64,000 nt of DNA from Hippopus hippopus (taxonomy: Eukaryota > Mollusca > Bivalvia > Cardiida > Cardiidae). The notes under the pieces are model-generated. The model made no database searches and had not been told where the DNA came from. It was given only the letters and a program-made list of their open reading frames with translations. This document shows, piece after piece, positions 21,940 through 32,385 of this stretch. The stretch spans positions 51,708,845 to 51,772,844 of the forward strand of contig OX328105.1 of assembly GCA_946811185.2 (NCBI GenBank), written 5' to 3'. The translations under genes and the position numbers were made by a program. Each line of letters starts with the position of its first letter. Positions within the stretch are counted from its first letter, which is position 1.

Positions 21940-22131
21940 ATTTTTTTTATTTATTATTATTTCAAGGACCACAATGGAAATAAGGGATTTATAATCCCTT
22001 TTTTGAGTCATCCTTTGTATTAAAATATAGTTTGTCATAATTTCATTATCATGCCCATGTAATCTCATGTATAGTGCTTTTATGATGTCATATATTTTAT
22101 ACAGAAATAAATCTATCTATCTATCTATTAG
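21940..22131 (+). mobile_element. Probable LINE 3' end with (TCTA)n tail
   Basis: Ends in ACAGAAATAAATC followed by TATC/TCTA repeats, preceded by GGACCACAATGGAAATAAGG, a layout typical of non-LTR retrotransposon 3' ends in molluscs. No reverse transcriptase sequence is present nearby. Confidence 0.5.
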
Positions 22132-22159
22132 AATGAGCTGGCTTTTATCTATTTTAGAT

Positions 22160-22436
22160 AAATGAGCCATGATCTGGCAAACGGGTATTTAATTCATCTC
22201 CGTGATACATTGTACAAAGGAAGTAATCACATAATTAGGGATCAATAAAATCCACTTTGTCTAACAATTTACTGAAGCTGAAGATAGACTGGTCCTTGGA
22301 CGTTCATTAAATTTACAAATAGTAAAACGTTTCGATCCATGTCAGCCTGCGCGGACTGCGCAGGCTGACATGGGTCGATACTTTTTGCACATGCCTAAAG
22401 TCTCCTCGTCCCCTGTTCAGAGAGCACGATTCATTT
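22160..22436 (+). mobile_element. Family D MITE, full length
   Basis: Left end GAGCCATGATCTGGC, right end GAGAGCACGATTCATT. The central hairpin at about 22332-22383 is perfect around GCCTGCGCGGACTGCGCAGG. Confidence 0.8.
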
Positions 22437-23464
22437 ATATATTTATTTAGGGCATATGATACAGTTTTTTTCCTGCGGACAGTTTTTTTTTTCATTTTCG
22501 CTAAGACGATAATATAATGTATGCGGAGTAAAAAACATGGAAAGAAAAACATATGTTCCGATGCAAAATACAAAGATACAGCTTCTTTAAAGGAGATAAT
22601 TCTTGTCAAAATTACAGGAAATAATTTCAAAATTTAAAAAAAACTTTAAAACGTTTTTAAAACTGCTCAAATAACCGATTATTCTTAGAAACGTGATGTT
22701 TGCCAATAGCGAAAAGGATTAATTGAAAGAGTTAAGGCACAGGGCAGATCACAGTAGCAATCAAGACGTGTCAACAAAAACGTAATTTTTTATCATTTTC
22801 AAAAAAAAAAACGAAAAAAATTTTTGTTTAACTTTTCACAGAAATAGTATTTTCTACTGTCTTGTAAAATGAACTTTTTAAAAACGTATATCAAGCGGTA
22901 TATTTTTAAGAGATATGGTGCATTTTTAAGAGTTATTTATAACATGAATTAAGTCAATGGATTATGATAGAGTTACAAATATGAACAGACATGAATCATG
23001 TTCAACTTGATGTACAGAGAAAAATGGCGCATGTTCTTGGATTTATGCAAGGTTTGCGCCTCTATCACAGTTTAGGAAAAAAACATGTGCGGTCGAATAA
23101 AAAGACGGAAAGGGGCAATTACATGTTTTCCAATTTTCTAGCTATTTTATTAATTTTAATCGAAATAATTATTCAGCTTTTAAATGAGTTTTTGTTAATT
23201 TCCAAGAAAAGGGAGGTAATTAAAAAAAAAACTTGTTACGAAAAAAGAGAATGACAGTGAAAGGTAACAGTTTCTTTGAAATCTAGAAAAATTCTTGAAA
23301 TGCTTGAAAACTAGAATAAGATTACAAATTAAGAATAATCAGTGAATACGACCTGTGTAAACAATGCACTTTGAGAGTCATTTGCCACTGTCCTATGAGG
23401 TGCGTAGCCAGGAATGTAGTAAAGACTATAAATTTTCTCTCTCTTTCTTTTCCTGTCTTTCTTT
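22437..23464. other. No gene or repeat recognised
   Basis: AT-rich with poly-A and poly-T runs. It probably belongs to the 5' flank or a 5'UTR intron of the achatin gene, but no upstream exon could be identified. Confidence 0.4.
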
Positions 23465-23592
23465 GTCCGGTCAGGTGGCTCGTGGTAAGCGTATCTGACT
23501 CGTTACCAAAATGCAAAACTTTTGACTCGGGTCAGCCTGCGCAGTCCGCGCGGGCTGCAGATGCATTAAACCTCTTTTTCACAGATCATGAA
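23465..23592 (+). repeat. tRNA-like SINE-2 head plus family D fragment
   Basis: About 23466-23510 resembles the SINE-2 head (GGTGGCTCGTGGTAAGCGTA, TCTGACTCGTTACC). About 23519-23592 is a D fragment with GGTCAGCCTGCGCAGTCCG joined directly to GCAGATGCATTAAAC, so part of the right stem is deleted. Confidence 0.55.
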
Positions 23593-23670
23593 TTAACTAA
23601 TTTGCGAAATACAGTCACGAGGATTTCACGATTTTTCACACGTGTATCCCTACATGTTTTTTTTTTCCAG

Positions 23671-23685
23671 GTTAACAGATAAATA
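23671..23685 (+). other. 5'UTR remainder after splice acceptor
   Basis: A polypyrimidine tract and CAG at 23668-23670 are followed by a 15-nt leader containing two in-frame TAA stops just before the ATG, which supports the chosen start. Confidence 0.65.
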
Positions 23686-24162
23686 ATGATGAATTATATA
23701 CATACTACAGCGACCCTGCTGCTGGCAGTGTCAATCATCTCGATAGAACAGTCGCTGGCGACTAGTCTCCGAGAAATGGCCGACCAAAATAAAGTGGGAC
23801 AAGCCTTGACTATTGACCGAATCACAGACGGCTTCATTCCAGACGACATTGTAGATGGCGATTTTATGTCAGCTGAACCGGAAGTTAAAAGGGGCTTCTG
23901 GGATAAGCGTGGATTTTGGGACAAGCGTTCAGGGGACAAGCTTTCCGGAGACAAGCGTTCAGTGAATGAGGAATGGCAACAGATTCAAATGTCTCGGTAT
24001 TTCTTTCCCAGGAACGCTTTCATGATTCCACTGTACATGAACTCGATAGGTCCTCACGGCACAAGAAGAACATATTTCGATAAGCGTGGGTTTTGGAACA
24101 AGCGAAGTAACGCAGACGGCATTGAGAAAGAGGAATCCGACCAATATTACAACCGTCGATAA
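23686..24162 (+). CDS. Achatin-like neuropeptide precursor
   Basis: 158-residue secretory precursor. Residues 1-25 are a signal peptide with a hydrophobic TLLLAVSIISI core and likely cleavage after Ala25. After a 44-residue acidic spacer come dibasic-bounded tetrapeptides: Gly-Phe-Trp-Asp at 70-73 and 76-79, and Gly-Phe-Trp-Asn at 135-138, each followed by Lys-Arg. Thr-Tyr-Phe-Asp (129-132) is also bounded by Arg-Arg and Lys-Arg. Achatin-I of snails is Gly-Phe-Ala-Asp with a D-Phe at position 2, an excitatory neuropeptide; GFxD peptides from multi-copy precursors define the family. A 35-residue linker (92-126) separates the two peptide blocks. An upstream acceptor (TTTTTTCCAG| at 23670) 15 nt before ATG shows that the coding exon follows a 5'UTR intron. 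Two adjacent Mets begin the frame; either would keep the signal peptide. D-residue formation cannot be read from DNA. Confidence 0.85.
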   Translation: MMNYIHTTATLLLAVSIISIEQSLATSLREMADQNKVGQALTIDRITDGFIPDDIVDGDFMSAEPEVKRGFWDKRGFWDKRSGDKLSGDKRSVNEEWQQIQMSRYFFPRNAFMIPLYMNSIGPHGTRRTYFDKRGFWNKRSNADGIEKEESDQYYNRR

Positions 24163-24204
24163 AAGGCCTCGTAAAGAAATAAGAAAAAAAAAAGACAAAC
24201 AAAC

Positions 24205-24210
24205 AATAAA
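24205..24210 (+). terminator. Poly(A) signal of the achatin gene
   Basis: AATAAA 43 nt after the stop codon; a short 3'UTR is implied. Confidence 0.55.
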
Positions 24211-24289
24211 AATCAAACTTTTCAGACTATCTGGTCACTATAAAATTAATGTTTTATGTTGTTTTTTTTTTTTTTCAAAAAGTGGTGTT

Positions 24290-24510
24290 ATTTTTTTACC
24301 ACGTTACAAAATTTTACAGTTGTCAAACTTGAAAGTATTCGCAGACGACAAATTAGATATGGTTCACATGATGGGATCTGTTCATGGAAAGGTAAAATAC
24401 ATTGTGGGAAAAAGCAGAAAATGCTGGTTACCAGCATTTTCTCCTTTTTCCACCATGTTTTCCAAAGCCATTTTCCTCCGGGTCTCTGAAAACCGGATTG
24501 TGTGATACAG
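24290..24510 (+). mobile_element. Family B MITE, 3' of the achatin gene
   Basis: Has CGCAGACGACAAATTAGAT, and hairpin arms AAAATGCTGGTTACCAGCA with one AAAAAG/CTTTTT mismatch region. The ends are eroded. Confidence 0.75.
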
Positions 24511-24624
24511 AAATAATACAGAATTAATCCTTAACTAGGCAGATGAGCACAAATCCTCTTCATTTCCGTTATGTCTGAGCAGTAATTTAGTATGAATACA
24601 TGTTTAAGTGATCTATTCAGTCAG

Positions 24625-24990
24625 TCAGTCGACAAAAATTTGGACTCGTCGAAATTGAAAACCTTGACAGGCGATATATTCAAAGTAGCTCCAATGATCG
24701 AATTTTGCTTAAAAGAATAGAAAACATTGTCTGAAAAGGAGAAAATGCTGCTTACCTATTTCCCACAATGTTTTCAGGCGCATTTTTCTTCAGGTCGTAA
24801 ACAATCGCGATTGTTTGGTAACGAGTACCCTTTACCAGACGATAAAACTTTATTCTTTTCCGCACCGGCAATATTTGCATACGAAATAATTACTAATGGA
24901 TCAAATGATGCCTTTTTTTCTTAAAGAGTTGAAAGCATCGTGGAAAAAGGACAAAATAAGGTTATTTCTCATTACTAGAGTATTCTCCTT
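24625..24990 (+). mobile_element. Two decayed family B MITEs
   Basis: About 24635-24830 lacks most of the right hairpin arm. About 24828-24990 keeps the left end (ACCCTTTACCAGACGATAAA) and a degenerate arm. Confidence 0.6.
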
Positions 24991-25616
24991 TTCTTAGCTC
25001 ACTGAATATAAGTGATAAGACGTAGAACACGCAACCCTGAAAAGCTTCGTACGGTGTGACACCGGTTAGGATTGCTTCAGGGTTATGGCTGTAAGAATGT
25101 AGTCCCATTTAAAAATTTGATATCTTATGCAACACTTTTTTTTATCAGGCATAGACGGAAAAAATCTGATATATGTGTTAGATGTTGTTTTGATTTTGAG
25201 AAAGCGGAGTGTATTTTTGCTATTTCTTTATGAACTGTTAAATGTCTGAGACCACATCAAAAACATGGTCTACAACTTGTAAGGGCCTCGTTTTAACTCC
25301 GATTTCCGAGAGCAGGTGTGCTTTCGAATTGGACAAGTAGAAAATTTTGTTGTTTGGTAAAGAATTGACACAGCAAATGATATTTGGGGTTAAATAATCT
25401 TAGTTTGCCTACAGATTTTAAAACAAAACAAACAACAACAACAAAAAAAAAAAAATCTGTCTTTGTTTACATAAAAATATACATCTGTGTCTGGTACATT
25501 TTAAATCATTAAATAAGTTGTCAGAAATATAAATACCATTGTCTAAAATCTGTCTCTGTCACTAGGATTCGTTTTCTGTTTGCCCCTATGTCTTATTTTC
25601 TATCAGTACTCTTTAG
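24991..25616. other. No gene; short family B end at 25315-25375
   Basis: Mostly unassigned AT-rich DNA with a CAA/A-rich run at about 25425-25455. A reversed B end (TGTTTGGTAAAGAATTGAC) is the only known repeat. Confidence 0.45.
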
Positions 25617-25742
25617 ATCCCGAGTTGGCCAATATCTGTCCAAGGATTGCTGAAAATCATTGCGACAGGATTCATTCCTCTCTCACCACTGAACATTGTT
25701 TCGACGATGGTTATGTGGAAAATCATCCGGTGGCTTTGAAAG
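25617..25742 (+). mobile_element. SINE-1, internal fragment
   Basis: Body segment from GTTGGCCAATATCTGTCC through CTCTCTCACCACTGAACATT to GGTGGCTTTGAA. Head and tail are missing. Confidence 0.65.
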
Positions 25743-25904
25743 GATAATCTTGGTTTGCTTCAAAATTCAAAACAAACTATAAAATCATATGCCTTTGTTT
25801 TCATTAAAACGAATATATGTCTGGTACATCATAAACTATCTGATAAATTGTACAGAATATATATAACATAGTCAGAAATATAGATAAGACAAATCACATC
25901 ATCT

Positions 25905-25985
25905 GAGCAATGTTGAATTTGTCGTCTGCAGATGCTTTCAATTTGGACAAGTCTACGATTTTGTTGTCTGGTAAAGAGTCAAAAA
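25905..25985 (-). repeat. Family B end fragment, reverse
   Basis: GTCGTCTGCAGATGCTTTCA followed by TGTCTGGTAAAGAGTC. Confidence 0.6.
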
Positions 25986-26324
25986 CTTTCAAAATGTAAT
26001 TTGCTGTCAGTACTTATGTATTAACCGATATTATAATATCACTGCGAAACGGTTCGCCAGTACGCAGAGTCTAAATATAGAAATATCTCTTGACGCTGAA
26101 GTAATGACACGATAGTTTTGGTATTATGTGAGAATAGCCAACCAATGAAATGACTTTATCTTTATCACGTTGGACAAAACTCGTATAAAATTTGATTGGC
26201 CAACCCAGTCACATGAACTTGGTGCCTATTTTTCGTCGATTCGTGTTGATTGCTTGCGTCGGGAAGTAACAGGTCGAATCGACTTGCCGCTGTGATCTTC
26301 CCTAAAATAAATCATTCAGAGTCT
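25986..26324. other. No recognisable feature
   Basis: Unassigned sequence with no open frame worth reporting. Confidence 0.35.
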
Positions 26325-26470
26325 GATTAGTACTTCTTTACAAGGCGACAAAATTTTAGACTTTTCCATATGGAATGCATTTGTAGACGACATTTTAAAT
26401 TTTGCTCAAATGATGGGGTTTGTCATGTAGAGGGTTGAAAACATTGAGGGAAATTGAGAAAATGCGGGAA
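26325..26470 (+). mobile_element. Family B MITE, left half
   Basis: Runs from TTCTTTACAAGGCGACAAAA to the start of the hairpin (TGAGGGAAATTGAGAAAATG), then stops. Confidence 0.65.
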
Positions 26471-26796
26471 AATATGGAACAATCAATAACAGGGAAGTTT
26501 CCATGGTACATCAAAATCATCTCAATGGAAATAACCAGTTCATGAACACAGGCCTTTTAAGCTCATTTGGTCTTTTACTTAGGACTAAAGCTATGCAACA
26601 AAATCGCAAAAGATTTGACCCCTGTCCCTTTCGAAAGAGAAATTTTAACCGAAACCGGACAAAATCTGGTGATCGGCGCAGACGGGTTCAGAGATGAATT
26701 TAACATGGTTATGGTCGTCAAAAGTCCGATTTTATTTACTTATTAAGTGTTAAATCTTAAAGTTGAACAGCAAACTAATAGGCACAAGGACGAGAT

Positions 26797-27282
26797 AGAT
26801 ATAGAGGATTATTTGTTATTTTCGGTGAAAATTCGAAATTCATTTCATCTCGTGAACATCATGGGTAATATTTTCACGAGTGGCTGCCACTCGTGAAAAT
26901 ATACCCGATGATGTTCACTCGATGAAATAAATTTCGATCTTTCACCGAAAAGAAACAAATATTCTATTTATTTCATGCGTCTAACCCCTTTTTTGGGGGA
27001 GGAGGGGACTTACATCAAAACCCAGTACAATAGTTTTCGGTAATTCCTCGTGGCATACCCCCCTCCGCATAACAACGCATTACAATAATATGTAAAGCGC
27101 GAGAAATGTAGGGTAAATTACGTCATATTTCTATCTGTTTACCTAGGTAACAAGTGCGCGGGATCTACTGTTTCCGCCCTCAATTGAAGAGTTAGAAAAT
27201 AAAATTGGTATTTTTTACTGGTCGTAACCAAGTATCGAACAATATTCCACCGTTATTTCTCGATAAACTACCGAAAAGCATG
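26797..27282 (+). mobile_element. Family E MITE, copy 2
   Basis: Begins ATAGAGGATTATTTG. The hairpin at 26820-26945 has tip CGAGTGGCTGCCACTCG and arms ending GATCTTTCACCG, followed by TTTATTTCATGC and a 300-bp tail ending CTACCGAAAAGCATG. Confidence 0.8.
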
Positions 27283-27795
27283 AAATAAATAGAAGATATT
27301 TGTTTTTTACGGTGAAAGATCAAAATTTATTTCATCGAGTGGACATCATCGGTAATATTTTCACGAGTGGCGCAGCCACGGGTGAAAATATTACCGATGA
27401 TGTTCACGAGATGAAATAAATTTCGATCTTTCACCGAAAAAAAATATATTCTATTTAATTCATGCTTTTAACCCTTTCTGGGGGGAACTTAATCAAAATC
27501 CAGTACAGTTCTTTTCGGTTATTCCCCGTGGCGTACCCCCTCCGCATAGCAACGCATTACAATATTACGTCAAGCGCGAGAAATGTAAGGTGAATTACGT
27601 CATATTTCCATCTGACTGAGAAGCACGCGCATTTTACCTAGGTAACTAGAACGCGGGAACAACTGTTTCCGCCTTCAGTTGAAGAGTTAGAATATAAAAA
27701 TCGGTATTTTCACTGGTCGTAACCATGAAATATCGAAAAATATTTCACCGATATTTCTCGATAACCTACCGGAAAGCATGAAATAAAGATATTTT
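27283..27795 (+). mobile_element. Family E MITE, copy 3, abutting copy 2
   Basis: The AAATAAATAGAAGATATTTG end directly continues the AGCATG terminus of copy 2. The hairpin tip is GAGTGGCGCAGCCACGG. The tail carries AATTACGTCATATTTCC and ends GGAAAGCATGAAATAAAG. Confidence 0.8.
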
Positions 27796-27954
27796 ATTCA
27801 GACACATACATATGTACATAGTCATAATACATGGACAAACATTACAATGAAAATAAATCGAGAATCTACCTCAAAAAACATGAACAACATCTTTTTGATA
27901 AACCTAAACTAAATTGTATAATATACATAAGTATTTGTGATTGAACTTTATGAG

Positions 27955-28320
27955 TTATTAATTAAATGCGAAAAAGACATTCTTGCTATCACTGCTTGCT
28001 TTGCGTACAAAGCAATGTTAAACAATTCACTGTTATTATTCGAACTCAGAAGGTGTAACCGTTTAATGGTACTTGGATTGTTATAAAAATACTCTTTTAC
28101 ATATTTTTTTTTTCCAGGAATAATAAAATGGAATGGAATTCGTTATATGTGACCAAAGTTACATATAAGACAGATTTGTTCGTTTCTGCGAATTCTGTTT
28201 GGATCGAACCGACCAGAATGTATACGAAGTGAATGAGATGAAGTTCTTAACTAAAAAATTAACGTGCTAAGACTAGATGGCAAAATATCTAAATAATTAT
28301 GTTTCATGAATACAGTTTTC
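27955..28320 (-). pseudogene. LINE C-terminal relic
   Basis: Read in one frame from about 28320 down to 27960, the minus strand gives a stretch like the zinc-knuckle-style C-terminus of non-LTR retrotransposon polyproteins: LRIHSGRFDPNRIRRNEQIC, then LICNFGHI, then later YFYNNPSTIKRLHLLSS and ELFNIALYAKQAVIARM. At least two in-frame stops (one after HI, one near LSTLIF) show it is dead. The upstream endonuclease and reverse transcriptase are absent, as expected from 5' truncation. Clade not determined. Confidence 0.65.
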
Positions 28321-28561
28321 TGTCAAATGCTTATACAAATGTAAATAAGACCGACGACGCCCTTTGTCGAGTGAAGTAGTGCATTGGAACATTCGGACAA
28401 AATATATTTCGGCTTAATGGTATCCAACGAACAAGCACTTTATATTGATGATATTGTCTTTGGAGCGGAAAACTATGCCTTGAGGAGTGAATGAGATTGA
28501 CAAAAGAAACAAGTTTTTCGTTAGCCATCAGAAAAAACTGTTTGCGTAACCAAATATATTT

Positions 28562-29058
28562 GAGCCATGCTCTGGCAAAAGGGGGCTTCATGCTTCTCCA
28601 TAATGCAAATAATTATGGATCTGTAAAATTCATTGTGTCTACAACCGGCTGTATCATGAAGTTGATTGATTGCATGGTTGTATGGTGTTTAACGTCGTTT
28701 TCAACATTATTTCAGTTATATCGCGGCGGCCAGTGCACCTATCCATGCTTTCCTGGAGTCTCTTTTACCAGTACTCCGCACAATTTTCTTTCCAAGCCAC
28801 AGGCTGCTTTCCCACATAACCATCGTCGAGACAATGGTCAGCGGTGGGAGAGGAATGAATCCTGTCGCAATGACTATCATCAAGCCTCGGAAAGAAATTG
28901 GCCGAGCCAGGGATCGAACCCACGGCCCCCTGTTCTCAAGTCCTGCACGCTACCGACTGAGCTACCGGGGCTCGGCATGGGGGTAGAATAGTTCTTGGAC
29001 AAGCAGAAAATTTACAAATTATGCATTAAGCCCCCTTTTCACAGAGCATGGCTCAATT
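28562..29058 (+). mobile_element. Family D MITE split by a SINE-1
   Basis: The D left end (GAGCCATGCTCTGGCAAAAG) runs to about 28672 and the D right end (TATGCATTAAGCCCCC ... CATGGCTCAATT) resumes at about 28990. The central hairpin is missing, so the D copy was damaged as well as interrupted. Confidence 0.75.
28678..28988 (-). mobile_element. SINE-1, full-length, reverse, nested in D
   Basis: In reverse: tRNA-like head at the right (GCCCCGGTAGCTCAGTCGGT, B-box-like GGTTCGATCCC), body with CTCTCCCACCGCTGACCATT, and tail at the left (TTCAACATTATTTCAG). It is the best-preserved head of this family in the window. Confidence 0.85.
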
Positions 29059-29200
29059 CATGTTGACTTCAGGGGCCGTATTTACATGCATAACTGGACT
29101 GCAAAGATTTGTTTAGCTGCCGCGCTGGTATAATTGAAGTAATATCTGGAAAAAAAGGCCTTTTACACATTATAATCAGACCAAGCAACCATCTACCTAC

Positions 29201-29454
29201 ATATGGCCTGCAACACGCGAAAAGAGACATTCGGACATTTGCGTAAAGTATCGTCCCGGATCAGCCTGCACGGACTGCGAGACGACACTTTCCGTTCGTG
29301 TGTGATTTTCTGTTTCACGCAAGTCTACTGTAGGACAAAATCTAATAATGACGTAAAGTGGTGTCACGGATTAGCCTGCACGGACTGTGCAGGCTAATCC
29401 GAGACGACACTTTACACAAATGTCCGAAAGCCCGTTTTCGCGTGTTGCAGACCA
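29201..29454 (+). mobile_element. Family C MITE, copy 2
   Basis: Begins ATATGGCCTGCAACACGCG and ends CGTGTTGCAGACCA. The first hairpin is deleted on its right side (CTGCACGGACTGCGAGACG); the second is intact. Confidence 0.8.
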
Positions 29455-29457
29455 ATT

Positions 29458-29616
29458 AAGAGTCATGTTCTGTGAAAAGGTGGATAAATGCATCTGTAAA
29501 AGGTATCGACTCATGTCAACCTGCGCAGGCTGACCTGGATCGAAACTGGTATGGATAAACATTCTGCATGTCAAAGGACCATTTTACTCCATGATTCAGC
29601 CACTTTTCAGATAAAT
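29458..29616 (-). mobile_element. Family D MITE, partial, reverse
   Basis: Has the D right end in reverse (AGTCATGTTCTGTGAAAAGG) and a shortened hairpin (CAACCTGCGCAGGCTGACC). It stops where the next D copy begins. Confidence 0.7.
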
Positions 29617-29618
29617 AC

Positions 29619-29884
29619 ATGAGCCATGCTCTGGCAAAAAGGGGGCTTAATGGATTTCCCTGATACATTGTACAAGACAAGTTATCACATAATCGTGGAT
29701 CCTTAAAATCCATTCTGTAGAACAACCTGCCGTTTCATAAGGTATGCTTGTACTTTGTCAGGTGAAAAATTTACCAATAGCAAAAAGTTTCGACCCATGT
29801 CAGCCTGCGCGGACTTTGCAGGCTGCCATGGGTCGACACCTTTTGTAGATGCATTAAGCTCCCTTGTCACAGAGCTTGGCTCAT
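29619..29884 (+). mobile_element. Family D MITE, full length
   Basis: GAGCCATGCTCTGGC to GAGCTTGGCTC. The hairpin at about 29797-29845 has one mismatch in the stem (GGACTTTGCAGGCTGCC). It lies beside an oppositely oriented partial D copy. Confidence 0.8.
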
Positions 29885-29989
29885 ATTCCTATTATGCGAC
29901 GACTTGCATGGTATATTGCATTATGAGCATGCATGAAACCGTCTGTTTCCAGAGCGCATTTTTTCTCGTAGTAAGGAAATCGCCGTCTT

Positions 29990-30330
29990 TTAAAAACCCA
30001 TCATCTCCCGCTAGATGGCATTCTACAAATACTGATCTATCTAATATGGGCATTCTGGGTACAGAACCGGACTACTTTTCAAAACAACAACGGTTACTTT
30101 GAATTTCAAAATGAAATAAAAGTTTACTCAATAAAACGCTACTTGGTGCGATTCATTCAGCTATGATCGGCTAGCATGTAACCTATGCATCGGCCATTTA
30201 TTAAAACAGCCTCTACATGCTTGGTTAATAGGCTAATAGCCTCGGTTTAAGCCCTACTTTTCCCAAGTATCCGGGACTGGGTGATGCGTCATAGCAGACA
30301 GGTCGAATCTTCGAAGAATATAACATGCGC
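29990..30330 (+). repeat. Inverted duplicate of 47490-47815
   Basis: Matches the complement of 47490-47815 over about 320 bp with scattered differences, for example ACTCAATAAAACGCTA and TATGACGCATCACCC-complement. About 30270-30320 (GTGATGCGTCATAGCAGACA) is the best conserved part. Confidence 0.75.
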
Positions 30331-30344
30331 AGACAACGTTGAAA

Positions 30345-30545
30345 ACCATCTCACATCTCCGACGCTGATCATTGTTTCGACGATGGTTTTGTTGGGAAAG
30401 CAGCCAGTGGGTCGGGTAGAATATTGAGCGAAGTACTGGTGGAAGAATCTCCATGAAAGCATGGATAGGTGGACTGGGCCTGGCTGAAGCGATATAACTG
30501 AAATAATGTTGAAAACGGCGTTAAACACAGTACAAACAAACAAAT
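30345..30545 (+). mobile_element. SINE-1, 5'-truncated
   Basis: From CTCCGACGCTGATCATTGT to AACGGCGTTAAACACAGTAC; no tRNA-like head. About 30555-30598 after it is half of an A hairpin. Confidence 0.7.
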
Positions 30546-30684
30546 ACCTCTCTGACACCCAACGTGCAGCCTGATCTTGAATCTACACTGTCCGATATGG
30601 TGAGTTTTGTTTGTATGAGGGAAAATGCTTTAAAAATCACAATCCGTTGGTCTAAAAAGTATTTTGATTCTGAAGGGTTCCTTT

Positions 30685-30900
30685 AACTCTTAACCCAAGA
30701 ATACTGTGTTTTAACGGCCATACGGAAGAAAGCTTTTGAAAACATTGTTGCAAAAGGAGAAAATGCTGGTGACCAGCATTTTCTCCTTTTGCAACAATGT
30801 TTTCTACGATTGGAAAGACAAATTCGAGGCTTGAGTTACATTCAATTTGTGGTCTGCAAATGTTTTCAATTTTGACAAAGCTAAAATTATGTCGCCATGG
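30685..30900 (-). mobile_element. Family B MITE, full length, reverse
   Basis: The hairpin is perfect around GAAAATGCTGGTGACCAGCA, with TTGCAAAAGG in place of the usual TGGGAAAAGG on both arms. The compensating change keeps pairing. Confidence 0.8.
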
Positions 30901-30901
30901 G

Positions 30902-31095
30902 TCCGTATTCACTAACCATTATTAAGAATATTCTTAGTCTTTATATCTGAGATTTTCTAAATTTGAAAGTTACACAACTTCTGATTGGCTAAACCAAATA
31001 GTTTAGCCAGTGAGAAGTCGCGTTACTTTCAAATTCAGAAAATCTGGAGAGTAAGACTAAAAATGTTCCTTAGAACTGTAGGTGAATACGTACTC
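30902..31095. mobile_element. Family H palindrome, copy 3
   Basis: Outer ends TCCGTATTCACTAACCATT / TAGGTGAATACG; inner arms AACTTCTGATTGGCTAAACC / GGTTTAGCCAGTGAGAAG-like. Confidence 0.8.
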
Positions 31096-31256
31096 TGGTG
31101 AAGAGTTGACTTATCCAGCATGTGGAGGGTACATTGACAACATGTCTATAAATGGTTGATTAAAAATGTTACACCTGTTAATTGCGAACCAGCAGGTATA
31201 GTGCAATGAAGCCGCATTGGCTTTATCATTGACGTTGGATCCAAATATAGATCTAT

Positions 31257-31517
31257 TTGAGCCGCGCTAAGGCAATAGGGGGTTTAATGCATCTCGGTAA
31301 TGTACTATAACAGGCAATAAATGACATAGCTGTGGATACATAAAATCCATTTTGTCCTACAAGCGACTGAACCATGAGGAAGAATGGTCCTTTTACACGA
31401 AGAAAATTGACTGATAACAAAATGTCTCGACCCAGGTCAGCCTGCGCGGACTGCGCAGGCTGACCTGGGTCGAAACTTTTTGCAGATGCATCAAGCCCCA
31501 TTTGCACAGAGCATGGC
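31257..31517 (+). mobile_element. Family D MITE, full length
   Basis: GAGCCGCGCTAAGGC to GAGCATGGCC. The hairpin at 31429-31475 is perfect (GGTCAGCCTGCGCGGACTGC). Confidence 0.8.
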
Positions 31518-31669
31518 CAATATATGTTACTTTTCTGATTTCTTCTCTATCGTTTTATTTGGCGTAAGAGTGAGACTTCTCAACGAAAAACTAAGCTTAG
31601 TTAAGAAGTTAACAAAAAAGAAGCGATTAGCTCTGTTAATCATTTATTGATGATACTACTTATGCAATC

Positions 31670-31712
31670 TGGTCTTGATCTAAGCTGTCAGCGAAAGGTA
31701 ATCTGATCTCGA
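31670..31712 (-). repeat. Fragment of family A hairpin
   Basis: GCAATCTGGTCTTGATCTAAG followed by GTCAGCG; single arm only. Confidence 0.45.
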
Positions 31713-31717
31713 ACTAT

Positions 31718-32033
31718 ATCGTCAACAGCAACAACGACGACGACGACAACAACCACCACGACAACAACCACCATCAAAACAACCACCACACAACCACAAC
31801 AAGCACCACATCAACCACCATCGCCACAACAACAACCGCCACAATCACAACCACAACCATAACAAGACAACCACAGCCAGACACCAACAACCACAACAAC
31901 ACTTCAACCGCCACCACCATAACACAACCACTACAGCCACCACCACCACCGCCACCACCACTACAACCACCACAATCACCACCACAACCACCACAACTAC
32001 CACCACCACAACAACAACAACTATTATCACTGT
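31718..32033. repeat. Trinucleotide (CAA/CCA/ACC)n tract
   Basis: About 315 bp of interrupted CAA, CCA and ACC triplets. On the minus strand this reads as a valine-rich frame, a repeat artefact. Confidence 0.95.
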
Positions 32034-32079
32034 TTTGCCACGATGTTTTCTATTCCACAAAAAGGTCAGCTTCAAGCCG

Positions 32080-32385
32080 CGCCCAGGTAGCGCAGTCAGG
32101 AGTGTACAGTATTTGAGACCAGGGGGTTACTGATTTGAATTCCCAGGCTCGTCCAATTTCTTTCCGAGGACTGATGATGGTAATTGCGACAGGATTCATC
32201 GTTCTCTCACCGCTCATCATTGTACCGACGATGGTTATGATGAAAAGCAGCCAGTGGCTTTGGAAAATATTTTGCGAAGAACTGGTAAAAAGAAATTCCT
32301 GGAAAGTCTGGATAGATGCACTGGCAGCAGCGATATAACTGAAATAATGTTGAAAATGGCGTTAAAATCAATCAGTTAATCATGA
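32080..32385 (+). mobile_element. SINE-1, full length
   Basis: tRNA-like head GCCCAGGTAGCGCAGTCAGG, a weakened B box (TGATTTGAATTCCC), body CTCTCTCACCGCTCATCATT, then GATGCACTGGCAGCAGCGAT and AATGTTGAAAATGGCGTTAA. Confidence 0.85.

Noticed and set aside
31845..32075. Valine-rich minus-strand frame
   Set aside because: Translates a CAA/CCA triplet tract.
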